5,281 nucleotides of DNA from JBDHTO01 sp039808665 (GCA_039808665.1 JBDHTO010000084.1:1-5281); one strand, 5' to 3'; counted from the stretch's first letter, positions 1 to 5,281 are shown. Notes: generated by a model from the letters alone, not told the origin. Translations and numbers: made by a program.

Positions 1-145
1 GGGTGTGGATATGGCTATGTTCACCTGTGTCATTTTTATGATCTTCAGCAGGTTCTTCCATACTGAATGCATTTTTTGGCATAAGAACAGATGCCGCAAA
101 AAGAAGAAGGGAGGAAAGAAACAGGCCCGCAAAAAATGATTTCAT
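1..145 (-). CDS. Exported His-rich small protein, N-terminal part (runs off left edge)
   Basis: I do not recognise the family. The visible 48 codons begin at an ATG at 145 and stay open to the edge. Residues 1-28 look like a Sec signal peptide: Lys2, a hydrophobic core at about 4-22, and an Ala-Phe-Ser motif at 26-28 that fits signal peptidase I cleavage before Met29. The mature part starts acidic and becomes His-rich, with His at 36, 43, 45 and 47, so periplasmic metal binding is a possibility, but that is inference. The Shine-Dalgarno is modest (GGAA, nine bases before the ATG). The first 29 codons are almost identical to those of the upstream gene at 305-427, and four of the five nucleotide differences are silent, which supports real translation. 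A CtrA-like box lies 61 bp upstream. The C-terminus and total length are not visible. Confidence 0.7.
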   Translation of the reverse strand, partial: MKSFFAGLFLSSLLLFAASVLMPKNAFSMEEPAEDHKNDTGEHSHIHT

Positions 146-225
146 GATGAAATGTTCCAAAAGGCGTAAATAACAAAGTACCTTTTTGAAGTGTATGAAA
201 GAAAGATTAATAAAGATTTAATAGG
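59..225. repeat. Tandem duplication, copy A
   Basis: This segment matches 341-505 in the same orientation. The first 87 bp (59-145, signal-peptide coding) align without gaps and with five differences. The remaining part (leader plus CtrA-like box) is more diverged and has indels (the offset changes from 282 to 280). The copy carries promoter, leader and signal-peptide codons. The unit ends sharply on the coding side after codon 29. Confidence 0.85.
207..221 (-). promoter_or_regulatory. CtrA-like box upstream of the left-edge exported protein gene
   Basis: TTAA, seven bases, TTAA: matches the alphaproteobacterial CtrA consensus TTAA-N7-TTAA exactly. Read on the minus strand the spacer is ATCTTTA. 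The box ends 61 bp before the ATG at 145, a usual position for an activator overlapping the -35 region. It is conserved, spacer included, in the duplicated copy at 487-501. Binding by CtrA is inferred from the motif only. Confidence 0.55.
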
Positions 226-268
226 AGAGAACTCGCTGTGTCATGAAGCGTTTTATAGGGCTAATTAT

Positions 269-294
269 AAAAAAGGGTCCCGAAGGACCCTTTT
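269..294 (-). terminator. Rho-independent terminator of the 40-residue exported peptide gene
   Basis: A perfect 10-bp stem (271-280 with 285-294) closes a four-base loop. On the minus strand the loop reads C(TTCG)G, the very stable UUCG tetraloop, and the stem is followed by six T. The T run is on the minus-strand side, and the hairpin lies 11 bp after the stop codon of the gene at 305-427, so it ends that transcript before the next gene, which has its own promoter region. Confidence 0.88.
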
Positions 295-304
295 ATGTTC
301 GTCA

Positions 305-427
305 CTATGATAGAGATGATAATTCATGTGATCCCGACTTCATACTGAATGCATCTTTTGGCATAAGGACGGATGCCGCAAAAAGAAGAAGGGAAGAAAG
401 AAACAGACCCGCAAAAAATGATTTCAT
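305..427 (-). CDS. Small exported peptide (40 residues), paralogue of the left-edge gene
   Basis: This short gene would be missed by most length cut-offs. It starts with ATG at 427, seven bases after a clear GGAGAG Shine-Dalgarno, and ends with TAG at 305-307, just before a strong terminator. Residues 1-28 are a signal peptide that differs from that of the left-edge gene only at residue 25 (Asp for Asn). After residue 29 the two proteins have nothing in common. Cleavage after Ala-Phe-Ser (26-28) would release a 12-residue, Ser-rich peptide; without cleavage it would be a one-helix membrane peptide. A CtrA-like box matching the full TTAA-N7-TTAAC consensus lies 59 bp upstream. The alternative is a decayed copy: one frame over, the sequence after residue 29 reads His-rich, like the paralogue, so a frameshift remnant cannot be excluded. 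No known family recognised. Confidence 0.6.
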   Translation of the reverse strand: MKSFFAGLFLSSLLLFAASVLMPKDAFSMKSGSHELSSLS

Positions 428-505
428 AACGAAGCTCTCCAAAAAGTGAGAAAACAAGTATCTTTTTGAAGTTTAGGAAGGGAAAGTTAATAAAGATTTA
501 ATAGG
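341..505. repeat. Tandem duplication, copy B
   Basis: Partner of 59-225. It contains the promoter region, the leader and the first 29 codons of the 40-residue peptide gene. The leader has diverged more than the coding part; its Shine-Dalgarno (GGAGAG) is better than that of copy A. Confidence 0.85.
487..501 (-). promoter_or_regulatory. CtrA-like box upstream of the 40-residue peptide gene
   Basis: On the minus strand this reads TTAA-ATCTTTA-TTAA followed by C, which matches the extended consensus TTAA-N7-TTAAC in full. It ends 59 bp before the ATG at 427. It lies directly after the ispB stop codon (520-522), so ispB messages may read through it; I see no hairpin between them. Confidence 0.6.
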
Positions 506-519
506 GGTTGAGAACCTTT

Positions 520-1551
520 TTATCCTTGACGAAGAAGAATACTCTTGGGGAGTTCTTCTAGGATGGACTTAATTTCGTGGTCCTCGATACCTTCTAGGCA
601 CTTTACCGCCTCCATCGCGTGGTTATGGGCCATTTCAAAAACGGCATCAATTGCGTTTGAGTTGTGAAGGGCTTGAAGTGCCGTTCTAAAATCTTCATCC
701 GTGACTTTTGTTTTTGAAATAATGGCTTGGAGGTTGTCTTTCACGTCTTTTGACGAACGTTCGTAGGCGATAAAGAGGGGCATGGTTACTTTCCCCTCGG
801 AAAGGTCATCACCCACACTTTTTCCAAGGGTTGCTTCATTTCCTGTGTAATCCAAAATATCGTCAATAAGCTGAAATGCAATGCCAAGGTGATAGCCGTA
901 TTCATGCATTTGGCACTGAATCTTTTCATCAAGATCCAAAAGTGCGGCGCCCATTTCGCAGGATGCAGAAAAAAGTGCGGCGGTTTTTGTGCCAATAATT
1001 TGCATGATATGATTTTCTGTCATATCAAAGGTGCGCAAGTAAGAAAGCTGAAAGACTTCCCCCTCTGTAATAGTTTGGGCAACCTTGGCAAGGATAGGCA
1101 GAACCCTTGGGCCACTTTCCCCAAGCATGAGTTCAAAAGCCTTTGCAAAAAGAAAATCACCCACAAGGATGCTCGCCTTGTTCCCCCAAAGAACATTGGC
1201 TGTGGGGCGTCCACGTCGCATAGTGGAAGCATCGACGACATCATCGTGTAAAAGTGTTGCGTTGTGGATAAATTCAATGGCCGCTGCAAGCTCAATAATA
1301 CGGTGAGAAGCATTGCCCTTAGCCAAGAGGTGGTAGCATGCGATCGTCAGAAGGGGGCGGAGACGCTTCCCCCCCGCAAGGATGAGGTGTTTTGCAATGG
1401 TTGGAATAAGCTCCACATCATTATCAAGTGCATTGAGAATAACCTCTGTGAGTTTTTCCATGTCTGAACTTAAAAGATTTTGAAGACGATAGATAAGGTC
1501 CGCGGAATCGTTTTTCTGCTGTGGTTGAGCCTGCGCTTTTTGGGCGAGCAT
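520..1551 (-). CDS. ispB: Long-chain polyprenyl diphosphate synthase (octaprenyl/decaprenyl type)
   Basis: Trans-isoprenyl diphosphate synthase that adds isopentenyl diphosphate units to an allylic primer to make the ubiquinone side chain; cytosolic, probably a dimer. In the 343-residue product I see GGKRLRP at 60-66, the first Asp-rich motif DDVVD at 103-107, RRGRP at 112-116, the second Asp-rich motif in FQLIDDILD at 226-234, and DDLSEGK at 248-254. All catalytic motifs are intact. The residue five before the first motif is Ala98, not an aromatic, which in this family fits long products (about C40-C50). The length is close to the family's usual 320-340. I chose ATG at 1551 because AGGTG lies eight bases before it; a GTG at 1575 would add eight residues but lacks a good ribosome site. 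The gene is divergent from trmN6. The exact chain length cannot be read from the sequence. Confidence 0.93.
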   Translation of the reverse strand: MLAQKAQAQPQQKNDSADLIYRLQNLLSSDMEKLTEVILNALDNDVELIPTIAKHLILAGGKRLRPLLTIACYHLLAKGNASHRIIELAAAIEFIHNATLLHDDVVDASTMRRGRPTANVLWGNKASILVGDFLFAKAFELMLGESGPRVLPILAKVAQTITEGEVFQLSYLRTFDMTENHIMQIIGTKTAALFSASCEMGAALLDLDEKIQCQMHEYGYHLGIAFQLIDDILDYTGNEATLGKSVGDDLSEGKVTMPLFIAYERSSKDVKDNLQAIISKTKVTDEDFRTALQALHNSNAIDAVFEMAHNHAMEAVKCLEGIEDHEIKSILEELPKSILLRQG

Positions 1552-1588
1552 TAATTTTACACCTAGGAATGCCACTCTTGGTGTTTAA

Positions 1589-1617
1589 TCTACAGGGAAA
1601 TCCCGCTAAGCTATAGA
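1589..1617 (+). promoter_or_regulatory. Possible sigma70-type promoter for trmN6
   Basis: TCTACA (1589-1594) and TATAGA (1612-1617), each 4/6 to the consensus, are separated by 17 bp, with the trmN6 start 36 bp further on. A short inverted repeat GGGA-AA-TCCC fills part of the spacer. The match is modest. The ispB promoter must lie in the same ~100 bp on the other strand, but I could not pick a convincing one. Confidence 0.3.
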
Positions 1618-1652
1618 GGAAATTTAAAAAAAATGCATTTTTTGGAGACGAT

Positions 1653-2399
1653 GTGGAAAGCCTTGAGGTGACGGAAGATAGTTTAATGGGGGGGAAAGTT
1701 TTGCTCAAGCAACCTGTGGGGGCTTATCGCGTTGCTATTGATCCCATTTTTCTTGCAGCAGCTGTGCATGCAAAACCGGGAGATACGGTTCTTGATATTG
1801 GCGCAGGAGTGGGGGCGGCCTCTCTCTGCCTTGCAAGGCGTCTTGACGGTATCAAGGTGATTGGTCTAGAGCTCCAGCGAGAGTATGTTCGCCTTGCCGC
1901 GGAGAATGTGAAACTGAATCATCTCCAAGATCGGGTGGAAATTTTATGTGGAAACCTCCTCAAAGCACCGCCAAGGTTGGCGGCTGGGACATTTACCCAT
2001 GTGATGACAAATCCTCCTTATGTGGAGCATGATAAAGGGCGTCCATCGCCGAATCCTCTCAAAAGACATGCCAATATCGAGGACTCCGCAAGTTTTTCTG
2101 AATGGGCAAATTTTTGTTTACTAATGGTCAAGCCGAAAGGAACCATTACATTCATTCACCGCGCGGATCGGTTGGATCATATTCTCTCTTTCTTTGCCGG
2201 GAAATTGGGGGGGATTCATATTTATCCCTTGTGGCCAGGGCACGGAAAAGCTGCAAAACGTGTGGTGGTGACAGGTGTGAAAAGCAGTGGTGCAAACCTT
2301 ACCCTTCATCAAGGGATGCTACTCCATCATCAAGATGGTAAATTTACCCGTGAAGCCGAAGCTATCCTTCGTGATGGAGAGTCCCTTGTTATGGGCTAA
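1653..2399 (+). CDS. trmN6: TrmN6-like tRNA1(Val) A37 N6-methyltransferase
   Basis: SAM-dependent adenine N6-methyltransferase of the COG4123/YfiC family, whose Escherichia coli member methylates A37 of tRNA1(Val). The 248-residue length matches the family (about 245). Visible parts: an N-terminal stretch with a YRVAIDPIFLA segment at 25-35, the SAM-binding loop DIGAGVG at 48-54, the acidic end of the second strand at Glu73, the catalytic NPPY at 120-123 followed by a basic loop (about 129-138) typical of this group, and a C-terminal KRVVVTG strand near 202-208. The start is GTG at 1653, placed by GGAG at 1644-1647; the ATG two bases earlier is in another frame and soon stops. The gene is divergent from ispB and convergent with hcp, ending at a shared terminator. 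Family assignment is firm; the exact tRNA target in this organism is inferred. Confidence 0.87.
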   Translation: MESLEVTEDSLMGGKVLLKQPVGAYRVAIDPIFLAAAVHAKPGDTVLDIGAGVGAASLCLARRLDGIKVIGLELQREYVRLAAENVKLNHLQDRVEILCGNLLKAPPRLAAGTFTHVMTNPPYVEHDKGRPSPNPLKRHANIEDSASFSEWANFCLLMVKPKGTITFIHRADRLDHILSFFAGKLGGIHIYPLWPGHGKAAKRVVVTGVKSSGANLTLHQGMLLHHQDGKFTREAEAILRDGESLVMG

Positions 2400-2420
2400 C
2401 TAGAGTAAGAAAATGAATGC

Positions 2421-2450
2421 AAAAAACCTCCCACCACGGGAGGTTTTTTT
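2421..2450. terminator. Bidirectional terminator between trmN6 and hcp
   Basis: A GC-rich 6-bp stem (CCTCCC at 2427-2432 with GGGAGG at 2438-2443) and a five-base loop are flanked by six A on the left and seven T on the right, so the hairpin has a T run on both strands. It lies 22 bp after the trmN6 stop and 18 bp after the hcp stop on the opposite strand, and should end both converging transcripts. Confidence 0.9.
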
Positions 2451-2467
2451 GAATCAGACTAAGACCC

Positions 2468-3049
2468 TTAGGCCAATATGTTTTTTGCGTAATCAACTTC
2501 GCAGACGTTATTACCTGCTGCGGCCTCGTCTTCTTGGCCCATTTCAAAGTTTTCTTCTTTGACTTTTGTAAAGCGGAAAGCAACGCCAAAGTAATCGAAT
2601 TTTTGTCCCACACGCGTAAAGATACAATTTGTGTAAGTAATTTTTTGAAGAGGTTTTTTGAGGTCCGTAAGGTTTCCAAGGCGTACAATTGTAATGGTTG
2701 CATTGACTGCGCCATTATTGAGTTTTTGACGGACCTTTGCCGTGTATGTTCCTGCGGGGATAAGCAGGCTGACCTCTGTATGCTCAATGGCCGCAGATGT
2801 AAACATTTCATTGCCTGTATGGCCAAGAGTATGACGGCTATATTCCGCGTGCCAGTCAAAAAGCTCAGCATAGGTATCAAAATCCGCTACATTGGACTTT
2901 GTAATGTCCGGTATTTCTACCATCCACTCAGGGGCACGCTGGGTCGGTTGATTGCTTTGGCGAAGAGTGGGAACAAAGAGGTTTACACTGCCAAGAGGTA
3001 AAAATCCTTGTGATCCGTAGTATTGACCGCTATCGATGCCGTTGGCCAT
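2468..3049 (-). CDS. hcp: T6SS inner tube protein, divergent Hcp-like
   Basis: Probable Hcp, the hexameric ring protein that stacks into the inner tube of the type VI secretion apparatus and is pushed out when the sheath contracts. The call rests on its place directly after tssB and tssC (19-bp gap, AAGGAG Shine-Dalgarno) and on its beta-strand-rich C-terminal half: a TITIVRLG segment at 118-125, a KITYTNCIF strand at 136-144 and a DYFGVAFRFTKV strand at 152-163, the order expected for Hcp (ligand-strand then closing strands). At 193 residues it is longer than common Hcp proteins (about 160-172), with roughly 40 extra N-terminal residues rich in Gly, Ser, Gln and Pro. The usual Hcp N-terminal signature is not obvious. 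It has two Cys (142, 183) and no signal peptide, as expected. It could instead be an Hcp-like cargo or a specialised tube variant. Confidence 0.72.
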   Translation of the reverse strand: MANGIDSGQYYGSQGFLPLGSVNLFVPTLRQSNQPTQRAPEWMVEIPDITKSNVADFDTYAELFDWHAEYSRHTLGHTGNEMFTSAAIEHTEVSLLIPAGTYTAKVRQKLNNGAVNATITIVRLGNLTDLKKPLQKITYTNCIFTRVGQKFDYFGVAFRFTKVKEENFEMGQEDEAAAGNNVCEVDYAKNILA

Positions 3050-3068
3050 AATAATTCTCCTTCATCAA

Positions 3069-4535
3069 TTATTTCGCAGGTGGTGGAAGTGTCGCCACCA
3101 AGCGAATAGATACCGTAAGTTCTTCCAATTGGAAGTGTGGGCGAAGATAAACGACGGAGGTATAGGACCCCGGTTTTCCTGGGATATCAAAGACATCGAT
3201 ACGTGCTTCACGCAAAGGGTAGGATGCCTTAACATTCTGTGATGCGTCGTCATTCAAGAGAACGTAGCTTGCAATCCAGGTGTTGAGGTACTTCGCAACG
3301 TTATCCTTTGTCATAAAGCTACCGATTTTATCGCGCATGATCACCTTGATATAATGGGCAAAGCGAGATGCCGCTAAGATATAAGGAAGACGTGCAGAAA
3401 GTGCTGCGTTAGCATTAGCTTCATCGGTGTTATAGACTTTGGGGCGTTGAGTTGTCTGTCCACCAAAGAATGCCGCATAATCCGTGCCTTTACAGTGACA
3501 AAGAGCAATAAACCCAAGGTCAGAAAGTTCTTTTTCACGACGATCTGTGATTGCAACCTGTGTAGGGCACTTAAGGGCGATATCGCCATCCGTTGTTTTA
3601 AAGGTATAGGCAGGAAGTCCTTCGACGATACCGCCACCTTCAACACCGCGAATCGCTGCTGTCCAACCATAGTGGGCAAAAGCGTTGGTGATGCGCTCTC
3701 CAAGAATATACGATGTGTTTGTCCAGCAGAATTTTGAGCTATCTGCGCCAGCGACATCTTCTTCAAAGTTGATCCCATCGGCCGGCATGGTATTAGCGCC
3801 ATAAGGCATACGGATCAGTGTGTGCGGAAGAACCATGGTGACATAGCGGGAGTCCTCCATATCGCGGAAAGAATTCCATTTAATCAATTCCAAGCTTTCA
3901 AAAATCTTGGCAAGATCGCGTGGCACGCCAAGATGCTCAAACACATCAAGGTCGAAAAGCTTTGGATGGGCTGCTGTGATAAAGGGGACATGGGCCGGAG
4001 CCATAAGTTGAGCAATCTTTTGCAAAAGCTCAAGATCCATGGGGTGCCGTGTGAATTCGTAATCGCCCACAATACAGGAGTAGGGGTGACCACCAAAGGT
4101 ACCGTACTCTTCTTCGTAAATCTTTTTAAAGAGCGCGCTTTGGTCAAACTCAATCGCCTTTTCAAGATCATTTAAAATTTCTTGTTTTGTGATGTTCATA
4201 AGACGCAGCTTAAGGTGTGTGCTTGTCTCAGTATTCATCACAAGATAGCGCAGGCCGCGCCAAGATCCTTCAAGTTTTTGAAAATCCGGGTCATGCATAA
4301 ATTCATTCAACTGGGATGTCATGGAGTCATCCAGATGTTGCATTCTTTGCGTGATGAACGCCACAGTATCGTGAGGTGCGCTATCTCCTTGATCAATGAG
4401 CTCCTTGAGAAATTCTGTGACCAATTCCTTTGCGTAGTCCCGCTGGGAGTCATCACGGGCAAGCTTACCCGCTGTCATCATGGCTTCCAAAATCGGAGTC
4501 GTTGACTCTGGGGCTGCTGTGGTATCGTCTGCCAT
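3069..4535 (-). CDS. tssC: T6SS contractile sheath large subunit TssC (VipB/ImpD/EvpB)
   Basis: Large sheath subunit of the type VI secretion system. With TssB it forms the cytoplasmic contractile sheath around the Hcp tube, and ClpV normally disassembles it. The 488 residues match the family (about 490-500). Characteristic segments: LEGSWRGLRYLV at 88-99, YGTFGGHPYSCIVGDYEF at 144-161, the LGERITNAFAHYGW helix at 278-291, RLPYILAASRFAHYIKVIMR at 382-401, and the C-terminal sheath strand region FQLEELTVSIRLVATLP at 468-484. The N-terminal ~60 residues are acidic and helical, as usual. The start ATG follows an excellent GGAAGGAG site, and the tssB stop lies only 14 bp upstream, so the two are almost certainly co-transcribed and made in parallel. 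The gene is complete, with no missing conserved region that I can see. Confidence 0.96.
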   Translation of the reverse strand: MADDTTAAPESTTPILEAMMTAGKLARDDSQRDYAKELVTEFLKELIDQGDSAPHDTVAFITQRMQHLDDSMTSQLNEFMHDPDFQKLEGSWRGLRYLVMNTETSTHLKLRLMNITKQEILNDLEKAIEFDQSALFKKIYEEEYGTFGGHPYSCIVGDYEFTRHPMDLELLQKIAQLMAPAHVPFITAAHPKLFDLDVFEHLGVPRDLAKIFESLELIKWNSFRDMEDSRYVTMVLPHTLIRMPYGANTMPADGINFEEDVAGADSSKFCWTNTSYILGERITNAFAHYGWTAAIRGVEGGGIVEGLPAYTFKTTDGDIALKCPTQVAITDRREKELSDLGFIALCHCKGTDYAAFFGGQTTQRPKVYNTDEANANAALSARLPYILAASRFAHYIKVIMRDKIGSFMTKDNVAKYLNTWIASYVLLNDDASQNVKASYPLREARIDVFDIPGKPGSYTSVVYLRPHFQLEELTVSIRLVATLPPPAK

Positions 4536-4549
4536 CTTCTACTCCTTCC

Positions 4550-5098
4550 CTAGCTTTGTGGCGCTGCTGGTGGGGTATCGCCACCGGCTGCAGGTGCAGC
4601 AGCGTCGAGACCAAGCTCTTTTTTGAGAGCTTCGCGCTGATCAGGGTTTGTTATAATCTCACGTAACATTTCATCCAGGGGATCGTTGCCATCCAATTTT
4701 GTCATGAGGTCTTTTAACCTTACATGAGCTTGATAAAGCTTGTTCAGGGGCTCGATTTGTTTGACAACGTTAAGGGGTTCAAAATCTGTGATGGTATTGA
4801 AAAGTAAGATCGCACTCATATGCTCCTCATTCGGGTCCAGCTTATTAGGAACACGAAGGGCAAGACGCGGTTGAATAGAGGTCATGATATGATCGAAATT
4901 ATCGCGGTCGATTTCAACAAACTTACGCGCCTTAACCTTGGGAAGTGGGTTTTCTGGCTTTCCAGAAAGATCCGCCATAATACCCATGACAAAGGGGAGC
5001 TGTTTCATCACAATGGCATCACCAATTTCGACATCATAGGTGATCTGAACTCGGGGTGGTCTCACCCTGTCCAGCTTGTGTTGCATACTTTCAACCAT
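4550..5098 (-). CDS. tssB: T6SS contractile sheath small subunit TssB (VipA/ImpC-partner, EvpA)
   Basis: Small sheath subunit that pairs with TssC in the contractile tail of the type VI secretion system. The 182 residues fit the family (about 160-185). Conserved segments are visible: QHKLDRVRPPRVQITYDVE at 6-24, LPFVMGIMADLSG at 34-46, RKFVEIDRDNFD at 58-69, and the DFEPLNVV segment at 105-112. An interaction helix follows (about 115-135), then a low-complexity Ala/Pro tail at 166-182. I chose the ATG at 5098 because family members start at the same distance from the KLDRVR segment; its Shine-Dalgarno (AGAG, seven bases upstream) is weak, and an inner ATG at 5086 is less likely. This is the first gene of the tssB-tssC-hcp unit; a CtrA-like box lies 53 bp upstream. 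Confidence 0.95.
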   Translation of the reverse strand: MVESMQHKLDRVRPPRVQITYDVEIGDAIVMKQLPFVMGIMADLSGKPENPLPKVKARKFVEIDRDNFDHIMTSIQPRLALRVPNKLDPNEEHMSAILLFNTITDFEPLNVVKQIEPLNKLYQAHVRLKDLMTKLDGNDPLDEMLREIITNPDQREALKKELGLDAAAPAAGGDTPPAAPQS

Positions 5099-5151
5099 AA
5101 AAATCTCTGATCAAAAAAATTTTTCCCTATTCTCATTTGAACACGGGAGTA

Positions 5152-5166
5152 TTAAGGATTTATTAA
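5152..5166. promoter_or_regulatory. CtrA-like box upstream of tssB
   Basis: TTAA-GGATTTA-TTAA on the plus strand, an exact TTAA-N7-TTAA. It ends 53 bp before the tssB start on the minus strand; a fair -10 (GAGAAT) sits 17 bp beyond a -35-like CCTTAA in that direction. Read on the plus strand it shares 12 of 15 bases with the boxes of the small exported genes, so it might instead, or also, serve a divergent plus-strand gene. Confidence 0.5.
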
Positions 5167-5189
5167 TGCGCGGATTTTTTTTTAAGTTT

Positions 5190-5281
5190 TTAGGAAAAAA
5201 TTGTCGTGTTCTTTTCAAATGCTTGATTTAAAAGACCTTCAGAAGAAGCAATCTGTTGAAGAAGCTCATTTTCAGGATTTT
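5190..5281 (-). CDS. Possible C-terminal end of an upstream minus-strand gene (runs off right edge)
   Basis: Twenty-nine open codons lead from the right edge to a TAA at 5190-5192, ending ...LLNQAFEKNTTIFS. The composition (Asn, Glu, Gln, Leu) is protein-like, and the direction matches the T6SS operon, where tssA or another T6SS gene often precedes tssB. It would end 91 bp before tssB, with the CtrA-like box between. No family can be recognised from so short a tail. It is mutually exclusive in practice with the plus-strand alternative starting at 5201 or 5219. Confidence 0.38.
   Translation of the reverse strand, partial: NPENELLQQIASSEGLLNQAFEKNTTIFS
5219..5281 (+). CDS. Possible N-terminal start of a divergent plus-strand gene (runs off right edge)
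   Basis: Twenty-one codons open from an ATG at 5219, beginning MLDLKDLQKK; hydrophilic, no signal peptide. That ATG has no ribosome site, but an in-frame TTG at 5201 has AGGA five bases before it. The CtrA-like box at 5152-5166 points this way if it is read like the boxes at 207 and 487. This is the alternative to the minus-strand reading of the same bases; the sequence alone does not decide between them. Confidence 0.33.
   Translation, partial: MLDLKDLQKKQSVEEAHFQDF

Noticed and set aside
66..79. 14-base identity AATGCATTTTTTGG with 1632-1645
   Set aside because: One copy lies in signal-peptide codons and the other in the trmN6 leader; a low-complexity match between AT-rich stretches, with no similarity around it.
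243..449. Plus-strand open frame of 68 codons
   Set aside because: It runs through the terminator hairpin and antisense to the signal-peptide gene. The silent changes between the two repeat copies fit the minus-strand frame, and there is no ribosome site before its ATG.
889..1251. Plus-strand open frame of 120 codons opposite ispB
   Set aside because: Cys-rich antisense shadow of a gene whose catalytic motifs are all intact on the other strand.
1552..1575. GTG start for ispB at 1575, adding eight residues
   Set aside because: No Shine-Dalgarno before the GTG, whereas the ATG at 1551 has AGGTG at ideal distance, and the shorter product is closer to the family length.
2389..2880. Minus-strand open frame of 163 codons overlapping hcp in another frame
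   Set aside because: It crosses the terminator at 2421-2450 and reads as a Lys/Leu/Ser-rich shadow; the hcp frame has a start, a Shine-Dalgarno and protein-like strands.
2534..3001. Plus-strand open frame of 155 codons opposite hcp
   Set aside because: Cys-rich, no family features, fully antisense to a well-supported operon gene that has a strong ribosome site.
3822..4175. Plus-strand open frame of 117 codons opposite tssC
   Set aside because: Antisense shadow with no recognisable motif and no ribosome site; tssC is complete on the minus strand.
5166..5231. Plus-strand 21-codon frame from the ATG at 5166
   Set aside because: Starts inside the CtrA-like box, has no ribosome site, and is a Phe/Lys-rich product of the poly-T stretch ending in TAA.

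Overview
The window looks like chromosomal DNA of an alphaproteobacterium with moderate G+C. This rests on three things: a long-chain polyprenyl diphosphate synthase divergent from a TrmN6-type methyltransferase (an arrangement I associate with this class), three sites matching the alphaproteobacterial CtrA consensus (TTAA-N7-TTAA), and codon usage that looks similar across all the large genes. A host-associated lineage is possible, because a type VI secretion system (T6SS) sits beside household genes, but nothing here proves it. Assignment below class level would be a guess.

Left part (1-505): two related, tandem minus-strand genes for small exported proteins. Each has its own CtrA-like box about 60 bp before the start. 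The second (305-427) encodes only 40 residues and ends at a strong UUCG-loop terminator. The first (145 to the left edge) has nearly the same signal peptide but a different, His-rich mature part that runs off the window. Over the shared 87 bp, four of the five differences are silent, which is the best evidence that this frame is translated.

Middle part (520-2450): ispB (minus) and trmN6 (plus) diverge from a promoter region of about 100 bp. trmN6 ends at a hairpin that is flanked by A and T tracts and therefore works in both directions.

Right part (2468-5098): a compact minus-strand operon tssB-tssC-hcp, with gaps of 14 and 19 bp and strong Shine-Dalgarno sequences before tssC and hcp. It encodes the two contractile sheath subunits and the inner tube protein of a T6SS and ends at the hairpin shared with trmN6. 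No baseplate, membrane-complex, ClpV or VgrG gene is in the window. A third CtrA-like box lies upstream of tssB. The last ~90 bases are open in opposite directions on the two strands, so either an upstream gene ends there on the minus strand or a divergent gene begins there on the plus strand.

The main point of interest is the shared CtrA-like box. If real, it would place the T6SS sheath/tube operon and the small exported proteins under the same cell-cycle or developmental regulator.
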